From the NCBI RefSeq assembly GCF_000526695.1, contig NZ_JAGO01000018.1, positions 1-64,000 on the forward strand: a DNA stretch of 64,000 nt. Reading direction: 5' to 3'. This document shows, in pieces, positions 56,106-64,000 of the stretch. The notes below the pieces were generated by a model, which did no database searches, was not told where the DNA came from, and was given only the letters and a program-made list of their open reading frames with translations. The stretch's first letter is position 1; each line of letters opens with the position of its first letter. Both the position numbers and the translations under genes were made by a program. Source of the stretch: Carnimonas nigrificans ATCC BAA-78. Its GTDB lineage: Bacteria > Pseudomonadota > Gammaproteobacteria > Pseudomonadales > Halomonadaceae.

Positions 56106-56603
56106 AAATGATGCGCAGCCTCAGTATGGAAATATAACCTGATGATTCTCGGCAATTATCAATGGTCGAATAGCAGAAGCGGCCTGAAGAAGCCGCATTT
56201 TTAGACGCAATTGATCTTTAGCCGGGCTGCTGACGCCCCTTGTTTTTGCACCAGCGTGAATCACTGCACATAAATGGTGCAAAAGTCATTGTTCAATGTG
56301 CCGCCCTTCACACGACTGCAACCCTGGTGGCTGACAATCGTCTTTGTAGTAAGCACTTTTTTCCCAGAGCCTAGGCGCTGGCGCTGCTTGCGGGTACAAT
56401 GCCCGGCCTGATACCTATCGCGCATTTTCCGCGTCCCGCTTTCAAGCGGTGCCGTTAACAAGGCCAGTGGGATGCGCGATCACCTGCCTCAAGCCCCGGC
56501 GCTACCTTTAAGCACGTACCCCGTCGCGCCGACATTGCCTTGCTGCCAGGAAAACACACAGCTTGTGCAGGCAGGCGATAAGCAGACTACGGACCTTTAT
56601 TGA
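56106..56603. other. Divergent region between glnA and typA
   Basis: About 500 bp with no supported gene. It must hold the NtrC-binding sites of glnA and the typA promoter. No clear motif beyond the sigma54 element was found. Confidence 0.45.
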
Positions 56604-58445
56604 ATGACAGAGCAAACGCTTGATCCGCGGATCGCACATATCCGCAACATCGCTATTATTGCGCACGTTGACCACGGCAAAACGACCCTGGTTGATAAAC
56701 TCCTGCAACAGTCCGGCACCCTTGACCGTCGTAACGAAGGTCAGGAGCGCATCATGGACTCCAACGATCAGGAAAGAGAACGCGGTATTACCATTCTGGC
56801 GAAAAACACCGCGATTCGCTGGAACGAATACCACATCAACATCATCGACACCCCTGGGCACGCTGACTTCGGTGGTGAAGTAGAGCGCGTCATGTCGATG
56901 GTCGATTCAGTGCTGCTGCTGGTCGATGCGGTTGACGGCCCGATGCCGCAAACCCGCTTCGTTACCCAGAAAGCCTTCGATCTGGGCCTCAAGCCGATTG
57001 TAGTCGTCAACAAGGTTGACCGCCCCGGTGCTCGCCCCGACTGGGTCATCGACCAGATTTTCGATCTGTTCGACAACCTCGGTGCCAGCGATGAGCAGCT
57101 CGACTTCCCGATCATCTATGCGTCTGCCCTGAACGGTATTGCTGGCCCTGAGCCTGACAAGCTAGGCGACGACATGAGCTACATGTTCCAGTCGATCGTC
57201 GATATCGTTGAGCCGCCCAAGGTTCAGATCGACGAGCCGTTCCAGATGCAGATCTCGGCCCTCGACTACAACAGCTATGTAGGCGTTATCGGAGTGGGCC
57301 GCATCAAGCGTGGCGCAGTGCGTACCGGCCAGCAGATCACCGTGGTTGACCGTGATGGCAACGAGCGTCGCGGCAAGATTGGTCAGGTCATGACCTATCT
57401 TGGTCTTGAACGCGTGCAGGCTGAAGAAGCCACTGCCGGCGACATCATCTCGATTACCGGTATCGACAATCTGGCGATTTCCGACACTCTGTGTGACCCC
57501 GCAGCGGTCGAGAAACTGCCCACGCTGACCATCGACCAGCCGACCATCTCGATGACCTTCCAGGTCAACGATTCGCCCTTCTCCGGTCGTGAAGGCAAAT
57601 ACGTCACCAGCCGTAACATCAAGGATCGTCTTGATGAAGAGCTGATCCACAACGTGGCGCTGCGTGTCGAGCAGGGTGATACACCCGAGAAATTCCGCGT
57701 TTCCGGTCGTGGCGAGCTGCACCTGTCGGTGCTGATCGAATCCATGCGTCGCGAAGGCTACGAGCTGGCCGTTGGCCGCCCCGAAGTGATCATTCGCGAG
57801 ATCGACGGTGAGCAGCAGGAGCCTTACGAAGAAGTCATCATCGACTGCGAAGAAGAGCACCAAGGCGCCATCATGGAAGAGCTGGGCTATCGCAAGGGCG
57901 AAATGACCAACATGCTCCCCGATGGCAAAGGCCGTATTCGCCTTGACTTTCTCATTCCTGCACGCGGCCTGATCGGTTTCCGTGGTCAGTTCCTGACCAT
58001 GACATCCGGTACCGGCATTCTGACCAGCCGTTTTGATCATTACGGCCCGCTGCGCCCCGAAGCCACGATCAAGCGTCGTAACGGCGTGCTGGTATCCATG
58101 GCAACCGGCAAGGCACTGGCCTATGCACTTTATACTCTTCAGGATCGCGGCAAGCTGCTGGTCGACCACGGCACCGAAGTGTATGAAGGGATGCTGATCG
58201 GTATCAACAACCGTGCAGAAGACATGGTGGTTAACCCCACCAAGGCGAAGAAGCTCGACAACATGCGTTCTGCCGGTGCTGATGAAGCGCTGGTGCTGAC
58301 GCCGCCGGTACGCTTCACCCTCGAACAGGCCGTCGAATTCCTCGACGACGACGAGCTGGTCGAAGTAACACCTGAGCACATTCGTCTGCGCAAGAAGTAC
58401 CTGACCGAAAACGAGCGTAAGCGCGCTCGCTCCGGTCGCAACTAA
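56604..58445 (+). CDS. typA: Ribosome-associated GTPase TypA/BipA
   Basis: This 613-residue translational GTPase acts in ribosome assembly and stress adaptation. The G motifs are [12 protein letters not shown] (G1), RGITIL (G2), [11 protein letters not shown] (G3) and NKVDRPGAR (G4). The EF-G-like domains and the TypA-specific C terminus ([20 protein letters not shown] and [14 protein letters not shown]) follow. No strong Shine-Dalgarno is seen close to the ATG. A single-gene unit with its own strong terminator. Confidence 0.96.
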   Translation: MTEQTLDPRIAHIRNIAIIAHVDHGKTTLVDKLLQQSGTLDRRNEGQERIMDSNDQERERGITILAKNTAIRWNEYHINIIDTPGHADFGGEVERVMSMVDSVLLLVDAVDGPMPQTRFVTQKAFDLGLKPIVVVNKVDRPGARPDWVIDQIFDLFDNLGASDEQLDFPIIYASALNGIAGPEPDKLGDDMSYMFQSIVDIVEPPKVQIDEPFQMQISALDYNSYVGVIGVGRIKRGAVRTGQQITVVDRDGNERRGKIGQVMTYLGLERVQAEEATAGDIISITGIDNLAISDTLCDPAAVEKLPTLTIDQPTISMTFQVNDSPFSGREGKYVTSRNIKDRLDEELIHNVALRVEQGDTPEKFRVSGRGELHLSVLIESMRREGYELAVGRPEVIIREIDGEQQEPYEEVIIDCEEEHQGAIMEELGYRKGEMTNMLPDGKGRIRLDFLIPARGLIGFRGQFLTMTSGTGILTSRFDHYGPLRPEATIKRRNGVLVSMATGKALAYALYTLQDRGKLLVDHGTEVYEGMLIGINNRAEDMVVNPTKAKKLDNMRSAGADEALVLTPPVRFTLEQAVEFLDDDELVEVTPEHIRLRKKYLTENERKRARSGRN

Positions 58446-58476
58446 GCGCGACAGCTAGTACGGCGAATGCCGCCTA

Positions 58477-58518
58477 CGCCCCGCAGATGGATAACCTCCG
58501 TCTGCGGGGCGTTTTTTT
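58477..58518 (+). terminator. Terminator of typA
   Basis: A perfect 12-bp stem ACGCCCCGCAGA/TCTGCGGGGCGT with seven T after it. Confidence 0.93.
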
Positions 58519-58858
58519 ATTGATGATCTTGATAAGCGTGGTACAGCCTGAATAAACGGCCATCATCTCCCAAGAACAGCGGGGCTAAAACAAGGCAGCA
58601 TCATAGGTGAGATAAAGCAGCAGCAATGCCCTTTCTTCTGCCTAAAAGGCTCACGCCCACACCCTTTACGAGAGGCATTCTGAAGGGGAGTCACCGGTGC
58701 TTCGACTGGCTGCCGTTTGCGCACACATCAGTTTATCCCGAGGCCGCGCCTGTTTATCAGGATAATCGCGAACCTAGTGGAGAAGTAAATAAAAGAGGGA
58801 GCCTGGCGGCAGTCAGGGCCTTCCCGCTGGAAGGCCCTGGGTGAGGGAGCCATGAGTG
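58519..58858. other. Intergenic after typA
   Basis: About 340 bp with no supported gene. A hairpin AGGGCCTTCC/GGAAGGCCCT at 58815-58838 lies just after the small membrane peptide gene on the other strand and may end its transcript, although a T run is missing. Confidence 0.45.
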
Positions 58859-59008
58859 CTACTGAAAGTTGCTCTCCTGCACATCCTGAGAGCGCTCCTG
58901 GGTCGGCTGTTCGTTCACAGGCGTACTGCTGAAATGGAAGATAAAGAAGCCAATCACTCCAATGATAACAATGGCTGCAACCAGATAAATAATCTTGTGT
59001 GGACCCAT
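58859..59008 (-). CDS. 49-residue single-span membrane peptide
   Basis: A short ORF of 49 codons with a very good AAAAGGAGTGATC ribosome site before its ATG. The sequence is MGPHKIIYLVAAIVIIGVIG, then FFIFHF, then an acidic, Gln/Ser-rich C-terminal tail ending SNFQ. It is one membrane helix (about residues 6-26) with a polar tail, probably N-in. I do not recognise a family. The ribosome site, start and composition argue for a real small protein. Confidence 0.75.
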   Translation of the reverse strand: MGPHKIIYLVAAIVIIGVIGFFIFHFSSTPVNEQPTQERSQDVQESNFQ

Positions 59009-59480
59009 GATCACTCCTTTTCAAACGGCTTGGAAGAAGTACATTTTCAGTGTAGCGCATAATTCGCGCCTGCCCAGTATGAAGCCTTGCACTGCTTATC
59101 CCCCTCACTGACAGGAGTCTGCTGCGATATTACTGCCTTCTAAAGCATTCGGGAGATAGCGTTAGCGCCACCTGCATTACGGTGCTCGTACAAGCAACCC
59201 CATTCACTGCAAATGTAGCAGGCTTTCTTCCGCACTACCCACAGCGGCACTACATTTTTACCTGATGACGTTCCTTTATATGCAGCGCCTCAATATGCTC
59301 AGCGGCATCGCCAAACGTTATTGAGTGCGAACAGTCTCCATAAAATCATTTGTCGTGATATTTTTATCACACTTGTTGTCTACCATCATGAATGGCAGAA
59401 GAACAGTCTGCATGTCAGCACAAGGCCCACAGGCACTACGCCTTCGGCCCCAACAAAAACGTTAGGTTTACGCACAGTAT
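59009..59480. other. Intergenic upstream of uppP
   Basis: About 470 bp without a supported gene. Contains the uppP promoter region, which I could not place, and a TTTATCACACTTGTT stretch (59361-59375) that loosely recalls a CRP half-site; not claimed as one. Confidence 0.4.
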
Positions 59481-60296
59481 ATGGATGTACTACATACAAT
59501 TGCTCTGGCGATCATCCAGGGCCTTACCGAGTTTTTGCCGGTCTCCTCATCGGCGCACCTTATCCTTCCTTCCCGACTATTAGGCTGGCCTGATCAAGGC
59601 ATTGCCTTCGATATCGCGGTGCACATCGGCACCCTGTTGGCAGTATTACTGTTCTTCTATCGAGATATTGCCGCGATTACGGCGGGCTGGTGCCGCCGTA
59701 TTACGGGGGGAGCACCCAGTGATGAAAGCAATCTGGGCTGGGCGATTATTATCGCGACACTGCCGATCATGCTGGTGGGAGAGCCCTGGTCGCACTGGGT
59801 AGAACCCTACATGCGCTCTACGCTAGTCATTGCTGCCAGTACCATCGTATTCGGCCTGGTGCTGTGGTGGGCCGATCGCCGCGATGCCAGACAACGCACG
59901 ATGGCGGAGATGAACTGGAAGTCGGCTCTGGCGATTGGATTGGCGCAAATTCTGGCGCTGATACCGGGAACCTCACGCTCGGGCATTACCCTCACCGCGG
60001 GGCTTATGCTGAACTTCTCGCGCGAGGCCGCCGCACGCTTCTCGTTTCTGCTATCAATACCGACCATTCTGGCTGCCGCTCTTTTGAAAAGTGCTGAAAT
60101 GGCCAGCGAAGGCGGCCCTCACGACTGGGGAGCCATGCTGCTTGGCGCGCTGGTCTCCTTTGTGGCTGGCCTTCTCTGTATCAAAGCCTTTATGGCGCTG
60201 ATTCAGCGCGTGGGCCTCCTGCCCTTCGTTATCTACCGGCTGCTGCTGGGCGTACTGCTTTTGATTTTCAGCGGCGCGGCTTTCGCATGCGGCTGA
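59481..60296 (+). CDS. uppP: Undecaprenyl-diphosphatase (BacA type)
   Basis: This 271-residue polytopic membrane phosphatase recycles undecaprenyl pyrophosphate to the monophosphate carrier for cell-wall synthesis. The active-site motifs are QGLTEFLPVSSSAHLIL near the N terminus and LIPGTSRSGITLTAGLM in the middle. The usual eight helices are readable. Overproduction of such enzymes gives bacitracin resistance in other bacteria. No good Shine-Dalgarno is visible. Confidence 0.95.
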   Translation: MDVLHTIALAIIQGLTEFLPVSSSAHLILPSRLLGWPDQGIAFDIAVHIGTLLAVLLFFYRDIAAITAGWCRRITGGAPSDESNLGWAIIIATLPIMLVGEPWSHWVEPYMRSTLVIAASTIVFGLVLWWADRRDARQRTMAEMNWKSALAIGLAQILALIPGTSRSGITLTAGLMLNFSREAAARFSFLLSIPTILAAALLKSAEMASEGGPHDWGAMLLGALVSFVAGLLCIKAFMALIQRVGLLPFVIYRLLLGVLLLIFSGAAFACG

Positions 60297-60435
60297 CCAC
60301 CCTGTCGAAACAGTCAAAACACTCTTGCCGATTCCTGCATAGACACTCAGCGCCAGCGAACTCATAGTGAATCCATCCTTTGACCAGGCCCGTATAGAGC
60401 GCCTGGTCACTCTTCACTTTGCAGGGAGAACCCTC

Positions 60436-61032
60436 ATGGCAAAAGTATTGGTGCTTTATTATTCGATGTACGGTCATGTCGAAACCATGGCGAACGCTGT
60501 AGCTGAAGGCGCACGCACGGTGGCAGGCACCACCGTTACCGTTAAACGTATTCCTGAAACCATGGATGCCGACACCTTCGCAGCCGCTGGCGGAAAGACC
60601 GAGCAGCCCGCGCCGGTCGCCACCCCAGAAGAGCTGGCTGAATACGATGCGATTATCCTTGGCACACCTACCCGCTTCGGGGGCATGTCAGGGCAGGTGC
60701 GTACTTTCCTGGATCAGACCGGAGGCTTGTGGGCGAAAGGCGCACTGCGCGGCAAGATTGCCAGCGTCTTTACGTCAACAGGCACGGGCGGTGGGCAGGA
60801 GCAGACCATCACCTCCACCTGGACCACGTTCGCGCACCACGGCATGCTGATCGTACCGATCGGTTACGGCCAGCCCTCGCAGTTCGATGTTTCCAGGGTC
60901 AAGGGCGGCACACCTTATGGTGCAACGACTCTTGCCGGAGGTGATGGCAGCCTTCAGCCTGCTGATGAAGATCTGGCGCTGGCACGCTTTCAGGGAGAAT
61001 ACGTGGCCGGATTTGCTGCTAAATTAGCCTAA
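60436..61032 (+). CDS. wrbA: NAD(P)H:quinone oxidoreductase WrbA
   Basis: This 198-residue flavodoxin-like quinone reductase carries the FMN loop [32 protein letters not shown] and the conserved block [13 protein letters not shown]. The C-terminal [10 protein letters not shown] is typical. It reduces quinones by two electrons and limits oxidative stress. Start 60436 has GGGAGA upstream; a reading from 60367 is not supported. Confidence 0.95.
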   Translation: MAKVLVLYYSMYGHVETMANAVAEGARTVAGTTVTVKRIPETMDADTFAAAGGKTEQPAPVATPEELAEYDAIILGTPTRFGGMSGQVRTFLDQTGGLWAKGALRGKIASVFTSTGTGGGQEQTITSTWTTFAHHGMLIVPIGYGQPSQFDVSRVKGGTPYGATTLAGGDGSLQPADEDLALARFQGEYVAGFAAKLA

Positions 61033-61059
61033 AAGCATAGCGGCAATGCTGCGAGCCAC

Positions 61060-61086
61060 AAGTCCATCTTAATGATGGACTTTTTT
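61060..61086 (+). terminator. Terminator of wrbA
   Basis: A 9-bp stem AAGTCCATC/GATGGACTT followed by T residues, 27 bp after the stop. Confidence 0.9.
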
Positions 61087-61202
61087 CATGCGTGAGTAGC
61101 CCTAGGGTGTATAGGCATATACACCATATATCGCTAGGATGCGGGGCAACCGTCGGTACTCAATGCAATACCGTGCCGATCCCCCCTGTATTTGGAGCCT
61201 TC

Positions 61203-62426
61203 ATGACGGTTATCTCTTCTCTCCATGAGCAGCCCGACACTGATCGAGTGGCGGACGCGCGCCGCTGCCGTACAGCGCTGTTTACGCTGTTTTTCTGCAC
61301 GGGACTTGCGGTGGCGTCATGGGTGACCCGAACCCCAGCGGTGCGCGATCAACTCGGCGTATCGCTGGCGCAAATGGGCATGCTGATGCTGGGAATTTCA
61401 AGCGGTGCCATGTGTGGGCTGCTAAGCGCGAACTTTATGATCAGCCGCATTTCAACCCGCTGGGTAGCCGCTGGCGGGGTTGGTCTGCTTGCGGTTGGGC
61501 TGGCTGTCGTAGGGCTGGGCGCATGGAGTCATCTGCTGAGTGTCACCACCATGGGGCTTTTCATGATGGGCTTCGGCATGGGGGCGCCGGAAATCGCCAT
61601 CAATATCGAAGGCGCTAGCGTGGAGCGTACTCTGGCGACGCCGGTACTGCCCATGCTGCACGGTTTTTTCAGTGCCGGCACCCTGTGCGGCGGTCTGGTG
61701 GGGATCGGGCTGGCCGCCATCGCTTTCCCCGCCAGCGCCCACTTCATACTGGCCGCTCTCGTCATGCTGTTGGCACTTACCCGAACCATTCAGGCGCTGC
61801 CCAAAAATTACGGTGACGGCCACTCCTCCAGCAGTCATGACGAACACTCTTCACGAGCCACGCGCGTGTGGCAGGACCCGCGGCTATGGATGATCGGCAT
61901 CGTGTGTCTTGCCATGGCAATGGCGGAAGGCTCCGCCAACGACTGGCTACCGCTTTTGATGGTCGATGGTCACGGGGTGGACGCCGCCATGAGCTCGCTG
62001 ATTTTCACCGGCTTTGCCGCAGGCATGACGCTGGGCAGGTTTGCCGGCAACGCTATCGTTGCGCGCAGCGGACGCGGCAAGGTGATTTTCTTCAGCACTC
62101 TGTCATGTATTGTGGGAATCAGCCTGGCGGTCTTCTCCGACAGCAGCCTATGGGCAGGGTTATCGGTCATTTTCTGGGGGCTGGGCGCTTCGCTCGGCTT
62201 CCCGCTGACCATCTCGGCAGCGGGCGCTTCAGGAGCACATCCCGATAAGCGGGTGAGCTTTGTAGCCCTGATCGGCTATCTGGCATTTTTGGCCGGACCA
62301 CCGCTGCTGGGCTTTGTCGGTGAGCACCACGGGCTGCGTGATGCGCTCATGATTGTGCTCGTGCTGCTGGCTATTGCGACGGTGCTTTCGCCTTCAACCC
62401 GCAGCTTGCCGAAAGCCTCTTCATGA
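61203..62426 (+). CDS. MFS transporter, YbjJ-like (copy 2)
   Basis: This 407-residue, twelve-helix major facilitator belongs to the same branch as the protein at 28873-30090. Shared blocks are SWVTRTPAVRDQLGVSLAQM, GMGAPEIAINIEGAS and the C-terminal SFVALIGYLAFLAGPPLLGF. A His/Ser-rich loop (GHSSSSHDEHSS) links the two halves. GGAGCC lies 6 nt before the ATG. The substrate is unknown. Confidence 0.85.
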   Translation: MTVISSLHEQPDTDRVADARRCRTALFTLFFCTGLAVASWVTRTPAVRDQLGVSLAQMGMLMLGISSGAMCGLLSANFMISRISTRWVAAGGVGLLAVGLAVVGLGAWSHLLSVTTMGLFMMGFGMGAPEIAINIEGASVERTLATPVLPMLHGFFSAGTLCGGLVGIGLAAIAFPASAHFILAALVMLLALTRTIQALPKNYGDGHSSSSHDEHSSRATRVWQDPRLWMIGIVCLAMAMAEGSANDWLPLLMVDGHGVDAAMSSLIFTGFAAGMTLGRFAGNAIVARSGRGKVIFFSTLSCIVGISLAVFSDSSLWAGLSVIFWGLGASLGFPLTISAAGASGAHPDKRVSFVALIGYLAFLAGPPLLGFVGEHHGLRDALMIVLVLLAIATVLSPSTRSLPKASS

Positions 62427-62445
62427 CTATATAACGCATAAAGCA

Positions 62446-62482
62446 AACGCCCGCTGTAGCTCAACACTACAGCGGGCGTTTT
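62446..62482. terminator. Bidirectional terminator
   Basis: A perfect 15-bp stem AAACGCCCGCTGTAG/CTACAGCGGGCGTTT with a 7-nt loop, between the MFS gene and the convergent peroxiredoxin gene. Confidence 0.9.
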
Positions 62483-62503
62483 AATCTGCCTTAACGGTCG
62501 CGA

Positions 62504-63139
62504 CTATTTCTTGTCGAGAGCGACCAGGCGCAGATAGGATTTTTTCTCTTCCCAGCCCTGCGGGAACAGTTTTTCTGCATCTTCGTTGCTCACAGAAGGT
62601 GCGATGATAACGCGCTCGCCCGGCGTCCAATCGACCGGCGTCGTCACTTTTTCCTTATCGGTGAGCTGGAGACTATCCAGAACGCGCAGAATTTCCTTGA
62701 AATTGCGCCCCGCGCTGGGCGGATAGGTGATCGACGCACGGATTTTCTTGTTCGGATCAATGAAGAATACCGAACGCACCGTGGCAGTAGCATCAGCGTT
62801 AGGGTGAATGAGGTCGTAAAGCTCGGACACCTTGCGATCAGCATCAGCCAATAGCGGGAAGTTAAGATTGGTGCCAGAAATATCCTTGATATCGGCATCC
62901 CACTTTTCGTGATCGCTAAGGCCATCTACCGACAGACCGATCGGCTTGGTATTGCGCTTGTCCCACTCAGGCTTAAGGTGCGCCACTTGCCCCAGCTCGG
63001 TAGAGCATACCGGTGTAAAGTCGGCGGGGTGAGAAAACAGAATCGCCCAGCTATCGCCGATCCAGTCGTGAAAGTGGATGTCGCCTTCGGTACTTTGCTG
63101 GGTAAAGTCTGGTGCGGTGTCGCCCAATTGCAGTGACAT
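62504..63139 (-). CDS. 1-Cys peroxiredoxin (Prx6 type)
   Basis: This 211-residue cytosolic peroxiredoxin reduces hydrogen peroxide and organic hydroperoxides. The peroxidatic Cys45 is in SHPADFTPVCSTELG, and it is the only cysteine in the protein, so it needs an external thiol. RASITYPPSAGRNFKEILRV and WTPGERVIIAPSVSNEDA are typical of the long Prx6 group. The ATG 63139 has AGGAG 8 nt upstream. Confidence 0.94.
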   Translation of the reverse strand: MSLQLGDTAPDFTQQSTEGDIHFHDWIGDSWAILFSHPADFTPVCSTELGQVAHLKPEWDKRNTKPIGLSVDGLSDHEKWDADIKDISGTNLNFPLLADADRKVSELYDLIHPNADATATVRSVFFIDPNKKIRASITYPPSAGRNFKEILRVLDSLQLTDKEKVTTPVDWTPGERVIIAPSVSNEDAEKLFPQGWEEKKSYLRLVALDKK

Positions 63140-63373
63140 ACTGTTTGCTCCTGATTGCGGTGATAACCCGTGGCCTGACAACCAATGCCGATACGCACTG
63201 CGGCCACTACCTACTGAATAGCGTTGGTCTTCATCATGCGACTTTCAAGAGCGGCTGCCAAGAAATGAGATGACCTAAGATAAGATCACGAGCGTCTAAT
63301 CATGCTCACCATAAAGAGACATTAAGCACAGGACACCTTCCTGCATGAAGAAATTTCAATGGGCTGAATAAGC
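63140..63373. other. Intergenic upstream of the peroxiredoxin gene
   Basis: No gene. Holds the peroxiredoxin promoter; I see no OxyR-type site I would claim. Confidence 0.4.
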
Positions 63374-63407
63374 CAAGGGCCTGTCAGGAGGTTCTGACAG
63401 GCCCTTG
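63374..63407 (-). terminator. Hairpin after the small protein gene
   Basis: A perfect 14-bp stem CAAGGGCCTGTCAG/CTGACAGGCCCTTG with a 6-nt loop, 27 bp after the stop. No T run on the minus strand. Confidence 0.65.
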
Positions 63408-63434
63408 CAACCATGGAGGTAACACCACTGTTGG

Positions 63435-63725
63435 TTAGTAGCGTACCACCGCTCTTTTGCTGTCCGGCACCAGTACGGTATCGCCTTCATTCAAGAGAAT
63501 GCGCGCGTCGTCGCGATCCTCCTGAGTATCGACACCAATCACCTGCGCGATAGAGCTTTTGTCGCCATCGCGATCAACCACACGCAGGCGCACGTTGGTA
63601 CCATGGTAACGAGCGGTGATAATACACCCGGTCTTGGGCTGTTTCCGCGCTGGGCGGCGAGCAGATGACAAACCAATCGCTGCCGCTTTAGCGGGGCTGT
63701 CCCAGTCAATTTTGAGCGCATCCAT
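63435..63725 (-). CDS. Small conserved-looking protein of unknown function
   Basis: A 96-residue protein with a basic, Arg/Lys-rich stretch (SARRPARKQPKTG, about residues 20-33), then a probable small beta domain (ARYHGTNVRLRVVDRDGD, EGDTVLVPDSKRAVVRY). It is cytosolic. I do not recognise the family; nucleic-acid binding is conceivable from the basic stretch only. Start ATG at 63725 with GGGAGA upstream. Confidence 0.65.
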   Translation of the reverse strand: MDALKIDWDSPAKAAAIGLSSARRPARKQPKTGCIITARYHGTNVRLRVVDRDGDKSSIAQVIGVDTQEDRDDARILLNEGDTVLVPDSKRAVVRY

Positions 63726-63909
63726 CAAACATCATCTCCCGCTATGCGATCACGGTTTATGGTGGAAAACTTGCCACGCTTCAGCGCGCTTTATCTTTAC
63801 CAAAGTTTAGGAACGCGAAGATACTCCTGGCGTTAACGACCTTCTATGCTTAAATGCTTAACTATGCAAGATTCGCATAGGGTACTCATTTTGGTTATAG
63901 CGTCGCGCA

Positions 63910-64000
63910 TTAACGACGCTGATGCTGACGAGAGACCAGCAGCATTTCAAGCGTTGGCGAATCAGCCATGGATATCGTAAGAAACGCTCTCCAGACACGG
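63910..64000 (-). CDS. Possible 3' end of a gene running in from the right
   Basis: On the minus strand an open frame enters from the edge (RVWRAFLTISMADSPTLEML...) and stops at 63910-63912. It is too short to identify. It could also be noncoding. Confidence 0.25.
   Translation of the reverse strand, partial: RVWRAFLTISMADSPTLEMLLVSRQHQRR

Noticed and set aside
57162-58379. 405-residue open frame antisense to typA
   Set aside because: It is the shadow of a highly expressed, codon-biased gene; the typA product is certain.
59361-59375. CRP-like site upstream of uppP
   Set aside because: Only one half-site resembles the consensus.

Overview
The window looks like chromosomal core genome of a moderately GC-rich gammaproteobacterium, most likely a member of Halomonadaceae (Halomonas or a close relative). 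The grounds are the gene content and arrangement (prlC-yheV, ntrB-ntrC-glnA, metK divergent from tkt-pgk, typA), a GH13 alpha-glucosidase resembling the one described from Halomonas, and several compatible-solute, amino-acid and sugar transporters. The assignment rests on recognition, not on a search. I see no insertion sequence, prophage, CRISPR array or tRNA gene.

Layout. The left edge (1-400) carries the leader and two promoters of an rRNA operon that reads leftwards out of the window. Next come a Na+-coupled amino-acid transporter, prlC-yheV, metF and a lipoprotein. At 6.0-7.0 kb lie two paralogous small RNA genes on the minus strand. Each has a Fur-box-like palindrome, a sigma70 promoter and an intrinsic terminator, and a small conserved gene of unknown function sits between them. 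Just downstream of one is a stem-loop that displays the exact complement of the sRNA core. From 7.1 to 12.1 kb lies a class I ribonucleotide reductase cluster (nrdA, nrdB, a flavodoxin, a thioredoxin-like protein) behind a region with DnaA boxes and a NrdR box. Then follow an APC permease, metK, tkt, pgk, a Zur-controlled zinc ABC transporter, proY, a DUF192 protein, a lone HicB-like protein, a nitroreductase, a SUI1 protein, a YbaY-like lipoprotein, and a class A beta-lactamase with an RNase T2.

From 30 to 46 kb the region is devoted to carbon and phosphate uptake. It holds a coiled-coil carbohydrate porin, a trehalose/maltose-type CUT1 ABC transporter with an alpha-glucosidase, a ugpBAEC glycerol-3-phosphate transporter with a degenerate Pho box, a PuuA-like gamma-glutamylputrescine synthetase and a divergent dicarboxylate/glutamate symporter. 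The right part holds a dGTPase-like HD hydrolase, an uncharacterised membrane protein, an MdtG-like exporter, the nitrogen control genes ntrC, ntrB and glnA (glnA with a good sigma54 promoter), typA, a 49-residue membrane peptide, uppP, wrbA, a YbjJ-like transporter, a 1-Cys peroxiredoxin and a small unknown protein.

The window is mostly ordinary core genome. The most original signal is the Fur-controlled twin sRNA locus with its built-in anti-core hairpin. Smaller leads are the 52-residue ORF coupled to znuC under a Zur box, the shared 32-bp element set at the same distance upstream of hicB and the DUF192 gene, and the beta-lactamase/RNase T2 pair.
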